Notes: generated by a model from the letters alone, not told the origin. DNA of 64,000 bases from Streptomyces sp. YIM 130001 (GCF_003574445.1 NZ_KZ984550.1:434001-498000), one strand, 5' to 3'; positions 24,382-33,928 are shown, counted from the first letter of the stretch. Numbers and translations: made by a program.

Positions 24382-24397
24382 AGACCGATAGTCATCC
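24382..24397 (-). promoter_or_regulatory. 16-bp upstream motif shared with copy E, site 1
   Basis: On the minus strand this reads GGATGACTATCGGTCT, 38 bases before the copy F start. The same motif (14 of 16 identical) occurs at 40652-40667, 35 bases before copy E. CCCG precedes both by 3-4 bases. Equal spacing to the start suggests a promoter or operator element. Confidence 0.4.
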
Positions 24398-24422
24398 TTT
24401 CGGGCGACGCAGGGCGAAGGAA

Positions 24423-24449
24423 TTGACCGGAACGGGCAAACCGTACAAA
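24423..24449 (+). promoter_or_regulatory. Possible promoter of copy D
   Basis: TTGACC (24423-24428), 15 bases, then TACAAA (24444-24449), or ACAAAT with a 16-base spacer. This is an AT-rich island in a GC-rich region, ~52 bases before the GTG start with a strong ribosome-binding site. Spacer slightly short for sigma-HrdB. Confidence 0.4.
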
Positions 24450-24501
24450 TACTCCGCCATGGTCGGCGGTGTCCCGTGCGCCCGCTCCGGAGGAGAGGCC
24501 C

Positions 24502-27500
24502 GTGTCCGTGCAGCCACGTCTCAGCGTCGTCGTGCCCATCCACAACGTCGAGCACTGCCTGGAGGAGTGCCTGCGATCGATCGCAGCCCAGACCGTCCCG
24601 TGGGACGGCGCCCTCGAAGTCGTACTCGTCGACGACGGCTCCACCGACGGCAGCACCCGCATCGCCCAAGCATTCGCCGACCGCGATCCACGCCTGCGGT
24701 ACGTACGCCAGGAGCACGCCGGACTCGGAGCGGCCCGCAACACCGGGGTCCAGCAGATCTCCCCCGGCGTCGAGTTCCTGGCCTTCGCCGACAGCGACGA
24801 CGTCGTGCCGCACGGCGCGTACCACCGGATGATCACCAGCCTGGAGAGCACCGGCTCCGACTTCGCCACCGGCAACGTCTGGCGGCTCGACGACCGCGGC
24901 CGCCACCAGACCGGGCAGTACACGTGGCTGACGAAGACCCGGGAACGCACCCACATCACCCGCGACCCCGAACTGCTCTCCGACCGGGTCGCCTGGAACA
25001 AGGTCTTCCGCCGCGCCTTCTGGCAGCGCCACGGCCTCTCCTTCCCCGAAGGTGGGCTCTACGAGGACACCCCGGTGATCGTCCCCGCGCACTTTCTCGC
25101 CTCCTCCGTGGACGTGCTGCACGACCACGTCTACTACCGGCGCGAAGGCTCGCTCACCGGGCAGCGCACCGACGTGCGCGGCGTACGGGACCGGATCGCG
25201 GCCTGCGACGAGGTGAGCCGCTTCCTGGCGGAGCGGTTCCCCGAGCACCGCCGGAGTTACGACACCTCCTGCCTGCGCGACGACTTCGGGCCCCTCCTCG
25301 ACGGGCTGCCGATGGGCGGTCCCGAGTACCGGGCCGCCTTCCTGGTGGGCGCGGCCGCGTTCCTCGCGCGCGCCGACCCGGGTGTCATCGACGCACTGCC
25401 GGTCGACCTGCGGGTGAAGTGGCATCTGGTGCGTGAGCGGCGGCTCGCCGATCTGATCGCGGTGCTCTCCTTCGAGCAGCGGGGCGGCGCCGCGTTCGGC
25501 GTGCGGGGCGCGGTGCGTCGCGCCGCGGTCCATCCCGACGCCTCGGGAGGCCGGTTGCGCGTCCCGGCCCGCACGGCACGGCTGCGGCGCGGTGAACTGC
25601 CGGTCGTAGCCCGCCTTGAGCGTGCCGAATGGCAGGACGACGGGACGCTCCGCATCGACGGGTACGCGTACGTGCGCAACCTCCCGAGCGCGTCACCGGG
25701 CCGTGAGGTGCGCACCGGCATCCTGAAGTCCGCGCGCCACAAGGGAGTTGTGCGCCGCGTACCGACCAGGAGCGTGCCGTCGCCCGCGGCGACCGAGGAC
25801 TCGGGCCAGGAGCTGCACGTCTACGACCACTCCGGCTTCTCGATGATCGTCGACCCGGACAGCCTCAAGGTGCGCGGTCGCAGGGAGCCCGGCAGTTGGC
25901 TGCTCGGTGTCCTCGTCGCCGGACACGGCACGGTGCGCAGGGCGGCCGTGCGGGCCCCCGAGGGACCGGCCGCGCAGGCCCTGGTGCGGGAGCTCGAGGA
26001 CGGGTTCCGGCTCGTCCTGACGTACAGCCGGGGACGGTTGGTGCTCGAGGTCGTCGCGTACCACGCGCGCGTGGAGTCGCATCGTGCGGAGGGTGACGAG
26101 GTGGTGCTGCACGGGCGCCTGCACGGCCCTCGGCCGACCGTCCTGCGGCTCACGCACACGCATGCGGACGCCCGTTTCGACTGCCCCGTCGAGGGCGCCG
26201 GCGACGACTTCGCGATCCGGCTTCCGGTCGCCGCCATCGCCGCTGTGCCGCCCGCCGAGCGCCACGAGCCCAAGGAGGTCGAGCCGCCGCACAGTGACCG
26301 CTGGCAGGCGGAGCTGATGCTTCCCGACGGCTCCTCGGCCGCACTCGCGGCGGTCGTCGCTCTGCCGCCCGGGCGGTATCCGGCAGGTGCCGGACGCGAG
26401 CTCTGTGCGACCGCCGACGATTCGGGGCAACTCGTCGTCGAACTGACCCGGCAGCCGGTGGCCGACTCGCTGCGCTGGACCGACGGCGGTTCGCTGGTGG
26501 TCGAGGGCACGGTGGCGGACGCCAGTTGGGGCGATGCGGAGCTCGTACTGCGGCACGACTCACGGCACGAAGAGGTCGCCGTGGACGTCCACCGCGCGGG
26601 TGGCCGCTTCACCGCGCGCGTGGAGCCGGCCATCGCGGACGGCGGCCTGCCGCTACGCCAGGGCCGCTGGTACGCCTTCCTCCGGGAACTCGGTGCGGAC
26701 GGCGACGGGGTGCCTGTGCGCACGCTCGCGTCGCTGGCGGGCCGGCTGCCGCTCACGCGCGCGTGCCAGGGCCGCGACTACAGCGCCGACCGCCGCTTCG
26801 GGGACCGGCTCCTGATCGACGCGGCGCCCCGCCTCGCGCGCGAGGAGCGCGGTGCGTACCGCCAGGCGCAGCTGCGGACCGTGCACTACGCGGCACAGCG
26901 CGAACTGCCCCTGAAGGAGACGGTCCTGTACGTCGGCGGGGACTCCCCGCGCGCAGTGCAGGAAGAACTCCTCCGACGCGGTGCCCCGGTCGAGCACCTG
27001 TGGGTGACACACGACGGACGCAGCTCGGTGCCGGCAGGCGCCGACGGTGTGGAACTGCACAGCAGCGCCTGGTACGAGGCGCTCGCGCGCTGCCGCAGGA
27101 TCGTCACCGCAGGGCATCTGCCGGACTTCTTCGAGCGCCGAAGCGGCCAGACCGTCGTACAGACCTGGCACGGCAACCCGTTCAAGCGCATCGGCACGGA
27201 TCTCACCGGCAGCCCCTACGCGGACCACTCCCAGCTCGACGTCCTGGCCCGGGCCACCGCCCAGTGGAGCGTCCTGGTCGCCCCGGGCCGGCGCGCCACC
27301 GCACGATTGAGCCGCGCACTCGCCTACCGCGGTGAGCTGCTGCAGGCCGGATCCCCGGCCAACGACCTGCTGTTCGCGGACGACCGCGGCAAGATCGCCG
27401 ACCGGGTACGGGCCCGCCTGGGGCTGCCGCCCGGCAGACGCGTGGTGCTGTACGCCCCGACGTACCGCGACCATCTCGGCTACGCACCCGACCGCTACCG

Positions 27501-27972
27501 GCACGAGCAGGCACTCGACCTCGCCGCCGCGGAATCGGCACTCGGCGACGACCATGTGCTCCTGGTACGGCGTCATCCGCTGGCCGCGGGACCGCTGCCG
27601 GGTGCCCGCCCGCCGTTCGTCGTGGACGTCAGCGCGTATCCGCAGGTGGCCGAACTCCTCCTGGTCGCCGACGTCCTGGTCACCGACTACACCTCGCTGG
27701 CGTTCGACTTCGCGCTGACCGGCCGCCCGATGCTCTTCCACACCTACGACCTCGAGCAGTACCGGGACACCGTGCGCGGCTTCTGTCTCGACTTCGAGGC
27801 CACGGTCCCGGGGCCGCTGCTCCGCAGCACCGAGGACGTCGTCACGGCGCTGCGGGACCTGGACGCGGTGGCCGAGCGGCACGCGCGCGCGTACGCCGCG
27901 TTCCGGCAGGCGTACTGCGACCTCGACGACGGACGCGCGGCGGCGCGCGTCGCGGACAGGCTGCTGCGATGA
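24502..27972 (+). CDS. Bifunctional GT2 glycosyltransferase / TagF-like protein (copy D, divergent motifs)
   Basis: About 1,156 residues. GT2 domain: LSVVVPIHNVEHCLEECL, VDDGSTDGS, FADSDDVVPHG. Middle ~320-780 is beta-rich, as in copy C. TagF domain: VQTWHGNPFKRIGTD (~887), VVLYAPTYRDH, VRRHPLAAG, VTDYTSLAFDFALTGRP (~1060), tail FRQAYCDLDDGRAAARVAD. Compared with the other four copies it has AGSPANDL for GYPRND, HGN for HGT, RRHP for RxHY/RAHH and DYTS for DYSS, so substrate or linkage may differ. Start GTG 24502, because AGGAGAGG lies six bases upstream; a longer in-frame start at 24469 lacks such a site. It overlaps the next membrane protein by ATGA and heads the operon D, GT-C 1, GT-C 2, GT2. 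Confidence 0.85.
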   Translation: MSVQPRLSVVVPIHNVEHCLEECLRSIAAQTVPWDGALEVVLVDDGSTDGSTRIAQAFADRDPRLRYVRQEHAGLGAARNTGVQQISPGVEFLAFADSDDVVPHGAYHRMITSLESTGSDFATGNVWRLDDRGRHQTGQYTWLTKTRERTHITRDPELLSDRVAWNKVFRRAFWQRHGLSFPEGGLYEDTPVIVPAHFLASSVDVLHDHVYYRREGSLTGQRTDVRGVRDRIAACDEVSRFLAERFPEHRRSYDTSCLRDDFGPLLDGLPMGGPEYRAAFLVGAAAFLARADPGVIDALPVDLRVKWHLVRERRLADLIAVLSFEQRGGAAFGVRGAVRRAAVHPDASGGRLRVPARTARLRRGELPVVARLERAEWQDDGTLRIDGYAYVRNLPSASPGREVRTGILKSARHKGVVRRVPTRSVPSPAATEDSGQELHVYDHSGFSMIVDPDSLKVRGRREPGSWLLGVLVAGHGTVRRAAVRAPEGPAAQALVRELEDGFRLVLTYSRGRLVLEVVAYHARVESHRAEGDEVVLHGRLHGPRPTVLRLTHTHADARFDCPVEGAGDDFAIRLPVAAIAAVPPAERHEPKEVEPPHSDRWQAELMLPDGSSAALAAVVALPPGRYPAGAGRELCATADDSGQLVVELTRQPVADSLRWTDGGSLVVEGTVADASWGDAELVLRHDSRHEEVAVDVHRAGGRFTARVEPAIADGGLPLRQGRWYAFLRELGADGDGVPVRTLASLAGRLPLTRACQGRDYSADRRFGDRLLIDAAPRLAREERGAYRQAQLRTVHYAAQRELPLKETVLYVGGDSPRAVQEELLRRGAPVEHLWVTHDGRSSVPAGADGVELHSSAWYEALARCRRIVTAGHLPDFFERRSGQTVVQTWHGNPFKRIGTDLTGSPYADHSQLDVLARATAQWSVLVAPGRRATARLSRALAYRGELLQAGSPANDLLFADDRGKIADRVRARLGLPPGRRVVLYAPTYRDHLGYAPDRYRHEQALDLAAAESALGDDHVLLVRRHPLAAGPLPGARPPFVVDVSAYPQVAELLLVADVLVTDYTSLAFDFALTGRPMLFHTYDLEQYRDTVRGFCLDFEATVPGPLLRSTEDVVTALRDLDAVAERHARAYAAFRQAYCDLDDGRAAARVADRLLR

Positions 27973-29564
27973 CGGACGCGCGCGTGGCCGGGGTCAGGAC
28001 GGCGGCCGCGCGGCGCGTCGTGCACGGGTCCACAGCCGTGTACGGCGGGCTCAGGTCGCTGCGGCCGAGCCCGTACCTGGTGTACGGCACGCTGTTCTGG
28101 CTGGTGGCCGGGGCCGCGGCCTGGCGGGTGCCGGTCTGCTGCGACTTCGGGCAGCACGCGGCCGTGGTGAACCGGCTCGTCGCCGATCTGTGGTCGCCCG
28201 CCCAACCGACGGCCGACGTACCGGGCGCCGGCAGCCCGTACTACTCGCCGTACGCGGTGCTGCAGGCCGTCGTCGCCCGGCTGACCGGGCTCGACGGGTG
28301 GCAGGTGGTCAAGCTGACCGGACCGGTCAACCTCCTGGTGCTGCTGACGGGGCTCGGCCGCTTCGTGAAGGCCCTCACGCCCCGGCCCTGGGCGCCGGTG
28401 CTCGCGCTCGCTTTCCTGGTACTGCTGTGGGGCACCAGGACGGCGTGGTGGAGCGGGTTCCTCGGACTGATGCCGCTCACGGGGCATCTGCCGTTCCCGA
28501 GCACCTTCGCCGTCGGACTGGCCTTCTGGGTCTGGGCGTTGACGGCACGGCTCGCCGCGTCCGGCGGCCGGCCGGCCTCGTACGTACTGCTCGGCGTGCT
28601 CGGCGCCCTGGTCCTGCTGGTGCATCCGATCGGTTCGGTCGGGGCCATGGCGGGCGTCGCCGCCCTGGTGGCCGGGCGGCAGCGCGGGTGGCACGCGCGC
28701 GTGGTGGCCCGTTGGGTACTCGCCGGAGCGACCGCCGTCCTGCTCGCCGCCCTGTGGCCGTACTTCTCGGTGTTCTCGCTCGTCGGGGACGGGAGCGCGG
28801 ACCCGGTTCACGAGCGGTTGTACACGGGATTTGCCGAACGCTACTGGCTGTCCCTGATCGGGTTGCCCGCGCTGTGGCTGCGGTGGCGGCGCGACCGCCG
28901 CGATCCGCTGGTCCTGATGTTCGCCCTCGACTGCCTGATCGTCGGCTACGGCTACCTGTCCGGGCACTTCACGTACGGCCGGGTCCTGGGGGCTGCGGTG
29001 ATCCCGCTGCAGCTCGCCCTCGCCGTGGAGTTGGCCGGGCCGCGGCCATGGGCGCGGGGCCGCCGGGTCCTCGCGGGCGCTGCGGCCTCGGGAGCACTCG
29101 CGGGCCTCCTGCTGGTGCACGCCGGTGCGGTGGTGCCGCGGGCCGTCGATCCGGTGGGCTTCGACCAGCCGCCGCGCTGGCCCTCGTACGCCTGGGCCGC
29201 CGAGCGGATCGGGCCGGGCGACGTGGTGCTGACCGACAGCTATCGGGCCTCGCGTTCGCTGCCGGGCTTCGGGCCGAATCTCGTCGCGCCCGTGCGGCCG
29301 GACGCCTCGCTGCCCGAGCCGCAGCGACAACGCCGGCTGGACGCCGTCCGGCGCTATCTGGACCCCGGCAGCACGCGCGCACAGCGGGACGGGATCGTGC
29401 GCCGCTACGACGTGCGCTGGGTGCTGCTCTCGCCGGATCAACAAGCCCCTCAGGAGGCGGCGGTGGCGGCCTGGGGGCCACGTACAGGTGAGGTGCTGAT
29501 GCGCGTAGGAGACGGCCGTCGGGCGCCGGCGCCGGTGAACGGCCCTGCGGGGAACGAACGTTGA
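27969..29564 (+). CDS. Polytopic membrane protein, probable GT-C-type glycosyltransferase
   Basis: 531 residues with roughly ten or more hydrophobic spans (for example YGTLFWLVAGAAAWRV, LALAFLVLLWG, YVLLGVLGALVLLVHPIG, AGATAVLLAALWPYFSVF). After the first span comes CCDFGQHAAVVNRLV, an extracellular acidic loop in the place where GT-C enzymes carry their catalytic Asp, and SPYYSPYAVLQAVV. The C-terminal ~110 residues form a soluble extracellular-like domain (YAWAAERIGPGDVVLTD). I do not recognise a named family with certainty. It starts on the ATGA overlap with copy D and ends in a TTGA overlap with the next membrane protein, so the products are made together. If GT-C, it would use a polyprenyl-phosphate sugar outside the membrane. 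Confidence 0.7.
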   Translation: MTDARVAGVRTAAARRVVHGSTAVYGGLRSLRPSPYLVYGTLFWLVAGAAAWRVPVCCDFGQHAAVVNRLVADLWSPAQPTADVPGAGSPYYSPYAVLQAVVARLTGLDGWQVVKLTGPVNLLVLLTGLGRFVKALTPRPWAPVLALAFLVLLWGTRTAWWSGFLGLMPLTGHLPFPSTFAVGLAFWVWALTARLAASGGRPASYVLLGVLGALVLLVHPIGSVGAMAGVAALVAGRQRGWHARVVARWVLAGATAVLLAALWPYFSVFSLVGDGSADPVHERLYTGFAERYWLSLIGLPALWLRWRRDRRDPLVLMFALDCLIVGYGYLSGHFTYGRVLGAAVIPLQLALAVELAGPRPWARGRRVLAGAAASGALAGLLLVHAGAVVPRAVDPVGFDQPPRWPSYAWAAERIGPGDVVLTDSYRASRSLPGFGPNLVAPVRPDASLPEPQRQRRLDAVRRYLDPGSTRAQRDGIVRRYDVRWVLLSPDQQAPQEAAVAAWGPRTGEVLMRVGDGRRAPAPVNGPAGNER

Positions 29565-30928
29565 GCGGCGTGAAGGCGCCCGCGCCCGCCTCCACGGCCG
29601 ATCCCGAGTCCGTACGCCCCCGGCGGAGCCCGCTGCCCGCGCTCGTCGCGGCCTGGGTGATCACACGGGCGGTGATGCTGGTCCTGCTGGCCCGCGACGG
29701 CAGCCACCCGCTCGGGGTGGGCGGCGTCGCCCGCGAGGTCTACGAGCTCTACTTCCGCTGGTACGGCGTCCTGGCCGACGGCGGCTTCCCCCTCGACGAC
29801 CCGCTGTGGCAGTACCCGCCGGCGGCCGGCCCGGTGATCCTGGCGCCCGGTCTGGTGCCAGGGGCGAGCTACTTCCAGGCGTTCGTCGCCATGACGCTGA
29901 TCGCCGACGCGGTCGTGGTGCTGCTTCTGGTCCGGGCGGGACGGCGGCCGGGGCGTTCGCTGCGCGGTGCGCTCCTGTGGACCTGCAGCCTCCCGCTGCT
30001 CCTGCACATCCCGCTCGCCCGTTACGACGTCCAGGTCACCGCGTTCGCGGTGGCGGCGCTGCTCGCCCTGCCCACCGCAGCCGGGCGCACCAGCCCGGTA
30101 AAAGCCGACTCCGCGAAAACGTCCTCCACGCGCGCGTGGAGTGCGATCGCCGGAGCCTGTGCCGCTGCCGGTGCCGTGATCAAGGTGTGGCCGGCGCTCG
30201 TCCTGCTCGGCACCCCACCGGGCCGCATCACCCGCACCGCATGGACCGCGGCGGCCGCGACCGCGGCCGGACTGCTGCTCCTGCTCGCCGCCCTGTTCAC
30301 GCATCCGTTCGACTTCCTGAGCCAGCAGGGCGACCGCGGCGTACAGATCGAGTCGCTCGGCGGCACCGTCCTCTCCCTCGCCCGGCAGGCGGGCTGGCCC
30401 GGCGAAATGCGCTACCAGTACGGCTCCGTCGAGTTCGTGGGGCCGTACGTGCCGACGGTGGCCGCCACCTGCCTGGTGCTGACCGTCCTCGCGTGCGTGG
30501 CTCTCGTCGGCCGGCGGATCAGGGCGGTGCGGTCCGGGCGGTGGACCACGGCGACGCCGTACGACGCCGCACTCTGCGCCGTACTGCTGTTCACCGTGAC
30601 GAGCCGGGTGATCTCGCCGCAGTACCTGATCTGGCTGCTCGGACTCGCGGCGGTCTGTCTCACCTCGCGCGCAACGACCCAGCGGCCCGTCGCCGCCGTC
30701 CTCGCCGCCGCGGCCGCCGTCAGCACGCTCGCGTATCCCACGCTCTACGAGGACGTGATGACCGGGACCTGGACCGGCTGCCTGGTGATGCTGGTCCGCA
30801 ACGGCCTGCTCGTGACGGCCGCGGTGCTGTCCTGGAAGGGCCTGTGGTCGTCGACCACGAAGCTCCCCGGAAACCGGGAAACCGGGGCAAACAGAGAAAA
30901 CAGGTCAAAAGCTAAGATTCACTCGTGA
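29561..30928 (+). CDS. GT87/DUF2029-like membrane mannosyltransferase-type protein
   Basis: 455 residues, about ten hydrophobic spans. Early loop YFRWYGVLADGGFPLDDP followed by WQYPPAAGP and the later LLLHIPLARYDVQVTAFAV match the pattern of GT87 (PimE-like, DUF2029) polyprenyl-phosphate-mannose-dependent enzymes, where the first extracellular loop holds the catalytic Asp and 'RYD' is conserved. The last ~25 residues are basic and Asn-rich (KLPGNRETGANRENRSKAK). TTG 29561 overlaps the previous stop (TTGA) and has GGGGA about eight bases upstream; GTG 29570 is an alternative. The stop overlaps the next start (GTGA). Probable role: adding a sugar to the glycopolymer on the outer face. Confidence 0.75.
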   Translation: MSGVKAPAPASTADPESVRPRRSPLPALVAAWVITRAVMLVLLARDGSHPLGVGGVAREVYELYFRWYGVLADGGFPLDDPLWQYPPAAGPVILAPGLVPGASYFQAFVAMTLIADAVVVLLLVRAGRRPGRSLRGALLWTCSLPLLLHIPLARYDVQVTAFAVAALLALPTAAGRTSPVKADSAKTSSTRAWSAIAGACAAAGAVIKVWPALVLLGTPPGRITRTAWTAAAATAAGLLLLLAALFTHPFDFLSQQGDRGVQIESLGGTVLSLARQAGWPGEMRYQYGSVEFVGPYVPTVAATCLVLTVLACVALVGRRIRAVRSGRWTTATPYDAALCAVLLFTVTSRVISPQYLIWLLGLAAVCLTSRATTQRPVAAVLAAAAAVSTLAYPTLYEDVMTGTWTGCLVMLVRNGLLVTAAVLSWKGLWSSTTKLPGNRETGANRENRSKAKIHS

Positions 30929-32679
30929 ACAGCACGCCAGACCACCGGTCACCGTCCGACGCCGGGTCCATCGCTCCCGCCGCGGCACCCGTCGCCCCCG
31001 CCGACGGCGTGAGCATCGTCGTGATCGGCTACAACGACGCACCCCATGTCGTGGACGCCGTGCGCTCGGCGCTCGCCCAGGGACCTCACGTACGCGAGGT
31101 CATCGCGGTCGACGACCACTCGACCGACGCCAGCCCCCGACTGCTCGCCGCGCTCGCCGCCGACGACTCCCGGGTCCGTCCCGTCCTGCGGCGGGCCAAC
31201 AGCGGCGGCTGCGGCACTCCGCGCAACGACGGCATCGACGCCGCGACCTCGGCGCACCTGATGTTCCTCGACAGCGACGACGTCCTGCCGCCGGGTGCCG
31301 TGGACGCACTCCTGACGGCCGCCCGCGAACACGGCACCGAGGTCACCACGGGCCGCTGCCTGCGCCGCGAGCTGCCCTCCGGGCACGAGACCGTCTGGCA
31401 GCCCGGCCTGTACGACAGCGCCGCGATCATCGAACACCCCGCACACCGCACCTCCCTGGTGCAGGACACCCTGTGCGTCAACAAGCTCTACCGGACCGAC
31501 TTCCTGCGACAGCACCGGATCCGCTTCCCCGAGGGCCGGTTCCTCTACGAGGACTTCGTCTTCACCGCGCGTGTGCTCGCCGCGGCCCCGCGCATCGCCC
31601 TCATCGCCAATCCGGTCTACGTCTGGCACGTACGCCGTGAGGCCGCCCGCCTCTCGCTCTCCCTCGACCGCGCCGGCATCGGGAACTGGACGGCACGGCT
31701 CGACGCCCACCGACAGGCCGTCGAGATCCTCGCGGCCGCCGGCGAGCAGCGGCTCGCCAGCGCGGCCCGCGCCAAGTTCCTCGACCACAGCCTGTGTATG
31801 TACGCGCGCGAACTGGGCGACCGGAGCGCCGAGTACCGCGCTGCCTGGTGGCACACCACGCGCGCGTACCTGTCGACCTTCGACGCCGCCGATTTCGCGC
31901 GCGCCCCCGCGCCGGGCCGCGTCATCGCGCGCGTGGTGCTCGCCGCGCCCGACCCCGTCGACCTCCCCCGCATCAAGGAGATCGCGGCGCGCCCGGCCCG
32001 GCTCCTGCCGCCCTACGCCGTCGACGCGGCGGGCGCGCCCATCTGGTCGCAGGCCCTGCCGCAGGTGCCTCTCGACCACCTCCTCGTACGGCCGATGCGA
32101 CTGTTGCCGCTCGCCGTGGACGCCGAGGTACGGCCACGCGCGCGTGCCTCCACCCTGACGCTGCGCCTGCACGACCTCTACGGACGCGCGAGCGCGGCCG
32201 TACCCGTCAGCGTCGACGTCGAGCTGCTCGCCCGCGCCGACCGGCGTACCGGACTGCACCACACGGCGCCCTGGACGCCGGACGGCCCGGCGGACGCCGA
32301 CTCTGCCGCGCCTTCCTGGTCCGCGCGCGTCGACCTCGACCTGGCGGGGCTCGACACCGGTCTGTGGGACCTGCGGCTCCGGGTCCGCTTCGCCGACGGC
32401 AGCTACCGCGACACCACGGCCCACCCGGCACCCGGCCCCGGACGGCTGCACCCGCGGTTCGTCCTGCGCGCGCGCCGCGGCCTGCTGCTCCTGCGGCCGT
32501 ACAGCACACGGGCGGGGAGCCTCGCCGTACGCGTGGCTCCCGGAGCATCCGCCGCGAGGAGCGCGGCGCGGGCGCGGCTGCGGCGCCTGCTCGACGCGGA
32601 GCGCTCCCGGCGCAAGCCACCCGCGCCCGACCACCCGACGGCCGCCCCAGCGGAACCGGCCCGCGGCGCCGCACGTTGA
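30925..32679 (+). CDS. GT2 glycosyltransferase with a beta-rich C-terminal domain, no TagF domain
   Basis: 584 residues. GT2 motifs are intact: VSIVVIGYNDAPHVVDAV, VDDHSTDAS, NSGGCGTPRNDG, FLDSDDVLPPG, and the acceptor-side LYEDFVF. The N-terminal ~400 residues align in order with copy E (both have NSGGCG.PRN, NKLYRTDFL/NKCYRRDFL and similar helices), but after ~residue 370 there is only a beta-sandwich-like domain (VRPRARASTLTLRLHDLYG...) instead of a TagF domain. It ends in a basic Ala/Pro tail. TarS/TarP-type wall-teichoic-acid glycosyltransferases have a similar layout, so decoration of the polymer is a reasonable inference. GTG 30925 overlaps the preceding stop. Last gene of the copy D operon. 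Confidence 0.85.
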   Translation: MNSTPDHRSPSDAGSIAPAAAPVAPADGVSIVVIGYNDAPHVVDAVRSALAQGPHVREVIAVDDHSTDASPRLLAALAADDSRVRPVLRRANSGGCGTPRNDGIDAATSAHLMFLDSDDVLPPGAVDALLTAAREHGTEVTTGRCLRRELPSGHETVWQPGLYDSAAIIEHPAHRTSLVQDTLCVNKLYRTDFLRQHRIRFPEGRFLYEDFVFTARVLAAAPRIALIANPVYVWHVRREAARLSLSLDRAGIGNWTARLDAHRQAVEILAAAGEQRLASAARAKFLDHSLCMYARELGDRSAEYRAAWWHTTRAYLSTFDAADFARAPAPGRVIARVVLAAPDPVDLPRIKEIAARPARLLPPYAVDAAGAPIWSQALPQVPLDHLLVRPMRLLPLAVDAEVRPRARASTLTLRLHDLYGRASAAVPVSVDVELLARADRRTGLHHTAPWTPDGPADADSAAPSWSARVDLDLAGLDTGLWDLRLRVRFADGSYRDTTAHPAPGPGRLHPRFVLRARRGLLLLRPYSTRAGSLAVRVAPGASAARSAARARLRRLLDAERSRRKPPAPDHPTAAPAEPARGAAR

Positions 32680-32867
32680 CCGACCGAGAACAGCCAACGA
32701 CCGGCCGGACCGGCACACCGGGTGCGGACGGCGGGACGGCAGCACGGAGAATGCAGGAACCGACGGCGTGGCCGCACCCCGCGCCGACCGGACACGAAGC
32801 ACGAAGCAGAGACCGGCACACGACCGACGCACAAGAGCGACCAAGCAAGGCAAAGGACAGGGTGGAC

Positions 32868-33833
32868 ATGACCTGGCTGATCACCGGCGGCGCCGGCTAC
32901 ATCGGGGCACACGTCGTCCGCGCCATGACGGCGGCGGGCGAGCAGGCGGTCGTGTACGACGACCTGTCGACCGGCATCGCGGACCGCGTACCCGAGGGCG
33001 TCCCCCTGGTCCAGGGCTCGATCCTCGACCGTGACCTGCTCGGCCGCACCCTGGCCGATCACGGCATCACGGGCGTCATCCACCTTGCGGCGAAGAAGCA
33101 GGTCGGCGAATCCGTCGAACTCCCCCTGGACTACTACCGGGTCAACATCGAGGGCCTTCGTGTCCTGCTCGAGGCAGTGGTGGACTCGGGCGTCGGCGCC
33201 TTCGTCCTCAGCTCGTCGGCCGCCGTCTACGGCATGCCGGACGTCGACCTCGTCACCGAGGAGACGCCGTGCCTGCCGATGAACCCGTACGGCGAGACGA
33301 AACTGGCCGGCGAGTGGCTGGTGCGCGCGACGGGCCGGGCGCACGGCCTGACGACTGCCTCCCTGCGCTACTTCAACGTGGCGGGCGCCGCGGCCCCTGA
33401 GCTCGCCGACACCGGCGTGTACAACATCGTTCCGATGGTCTTCGAGAAGCTCAGCGCCGACGAGGCGCCGCGCATCTTCGGCGACGACTACCCCACGCCC
33501 GACGGCACCTGCATCCGCGACTACATCCACGTGGCCGACCTGGCGGATGCGCATGTGGCCGCCGCCCGCCGACTCGCCGCCGAGCCCGGCACTGACCTGA
33601 CGGTCAACATCGGCCGGGGAGAGGGAGTTTCGGTCCGCGAGATGGTCGACATCATCTCCGAGGTGACCGGCCGGGACATCACCCCCGAGGTCACGTCCCG
33701 CCGCGCGGGCGACCCCGCGCGCGTGGTGGCCGCGGCGGACCGCATCTCCGGGGAGCTGGACTGGAAGGCCAAGCACGACGTACGGGACATGGTCACGTCC
33801 GCCTGGGCCGGTTGGCAGCACCACCACCGGTGA
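32868..33833 (+). CDS. galE: UDP-glucose 4-epimerase (GalE-like)
   Basis: 321-residue short-chain dehydrogenase of the extended type that interconverts UDP-glucose and UDP-galactose, supplying nucleotide sugar for the neighbouring transferases. NAD-binding GGAGYIGAH (7-15), VYDDLSTG, HLAAKKQVGESVE, catalytic SSSAAVYG with Y141xxxK145 (PYGETK), YFNVAGA and the substrate loop DGTCIRDYIHVADLADAH. ATG 32868 with AAAGGACAGG upstream; GTG 32862 is possible. The 188-base leader before it (32680-32867) is unusually A-rich and C-poor in G, with no coding signs. Epimerases of this size may also act on UDP-GlcNAc or other sugars. Confidence 0.9.
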   Translation: MTWLITGGAGYIGAHVVRAMTAAGEQAVVYDDLSTGIADRVPEGVPLVQGSILDRDLLGRTLADHGITGVIHLAAKKQVGESVELPLDYYRVNIEGLRVLLEAVVDSGVGAFVLSSSAAVYGMPDVDLVTEETPCLPMNPYGETKLAGEWLVRATGRAHGLTTASLRYFNVAGAAAPELADTGVYNIVPMVFEKLSADEAPRIFGDDYPTPDGTCIRDYIHVADLADAHVAAARRLAAEPGTDLTVNIGRGEGVSVREMVDIISEVTGRDITPEVTSRRAGDPARVVAAADRISGELDWKAKHDVRDMVTSAWAGWQHHHR

Positions 33834-33892
33834 ACGCTCCACGGCCCGACCAGGACCCACCCCCGTAACGCCTCGCGGCCCGACCGGAGCGC

Positions 33893-33923
33893 GCCGTCGC
33901 CCGACATCGAATCGGGCGGCGGC
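33893..33923. terminator. Bidirectional terminator between galE and tetR
   Basis: GCCGTCGCCCGA (33893-33904) pairs with TCGGGCGGCGGC (33912-33923), 12 bp with one G-T wobble, 7-base loop. It lies between convergent galE (ends 33833) and the regulator gene (ends 33929). Confidence 0.7.
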
Positions 33924-33928
33924 CGGCC

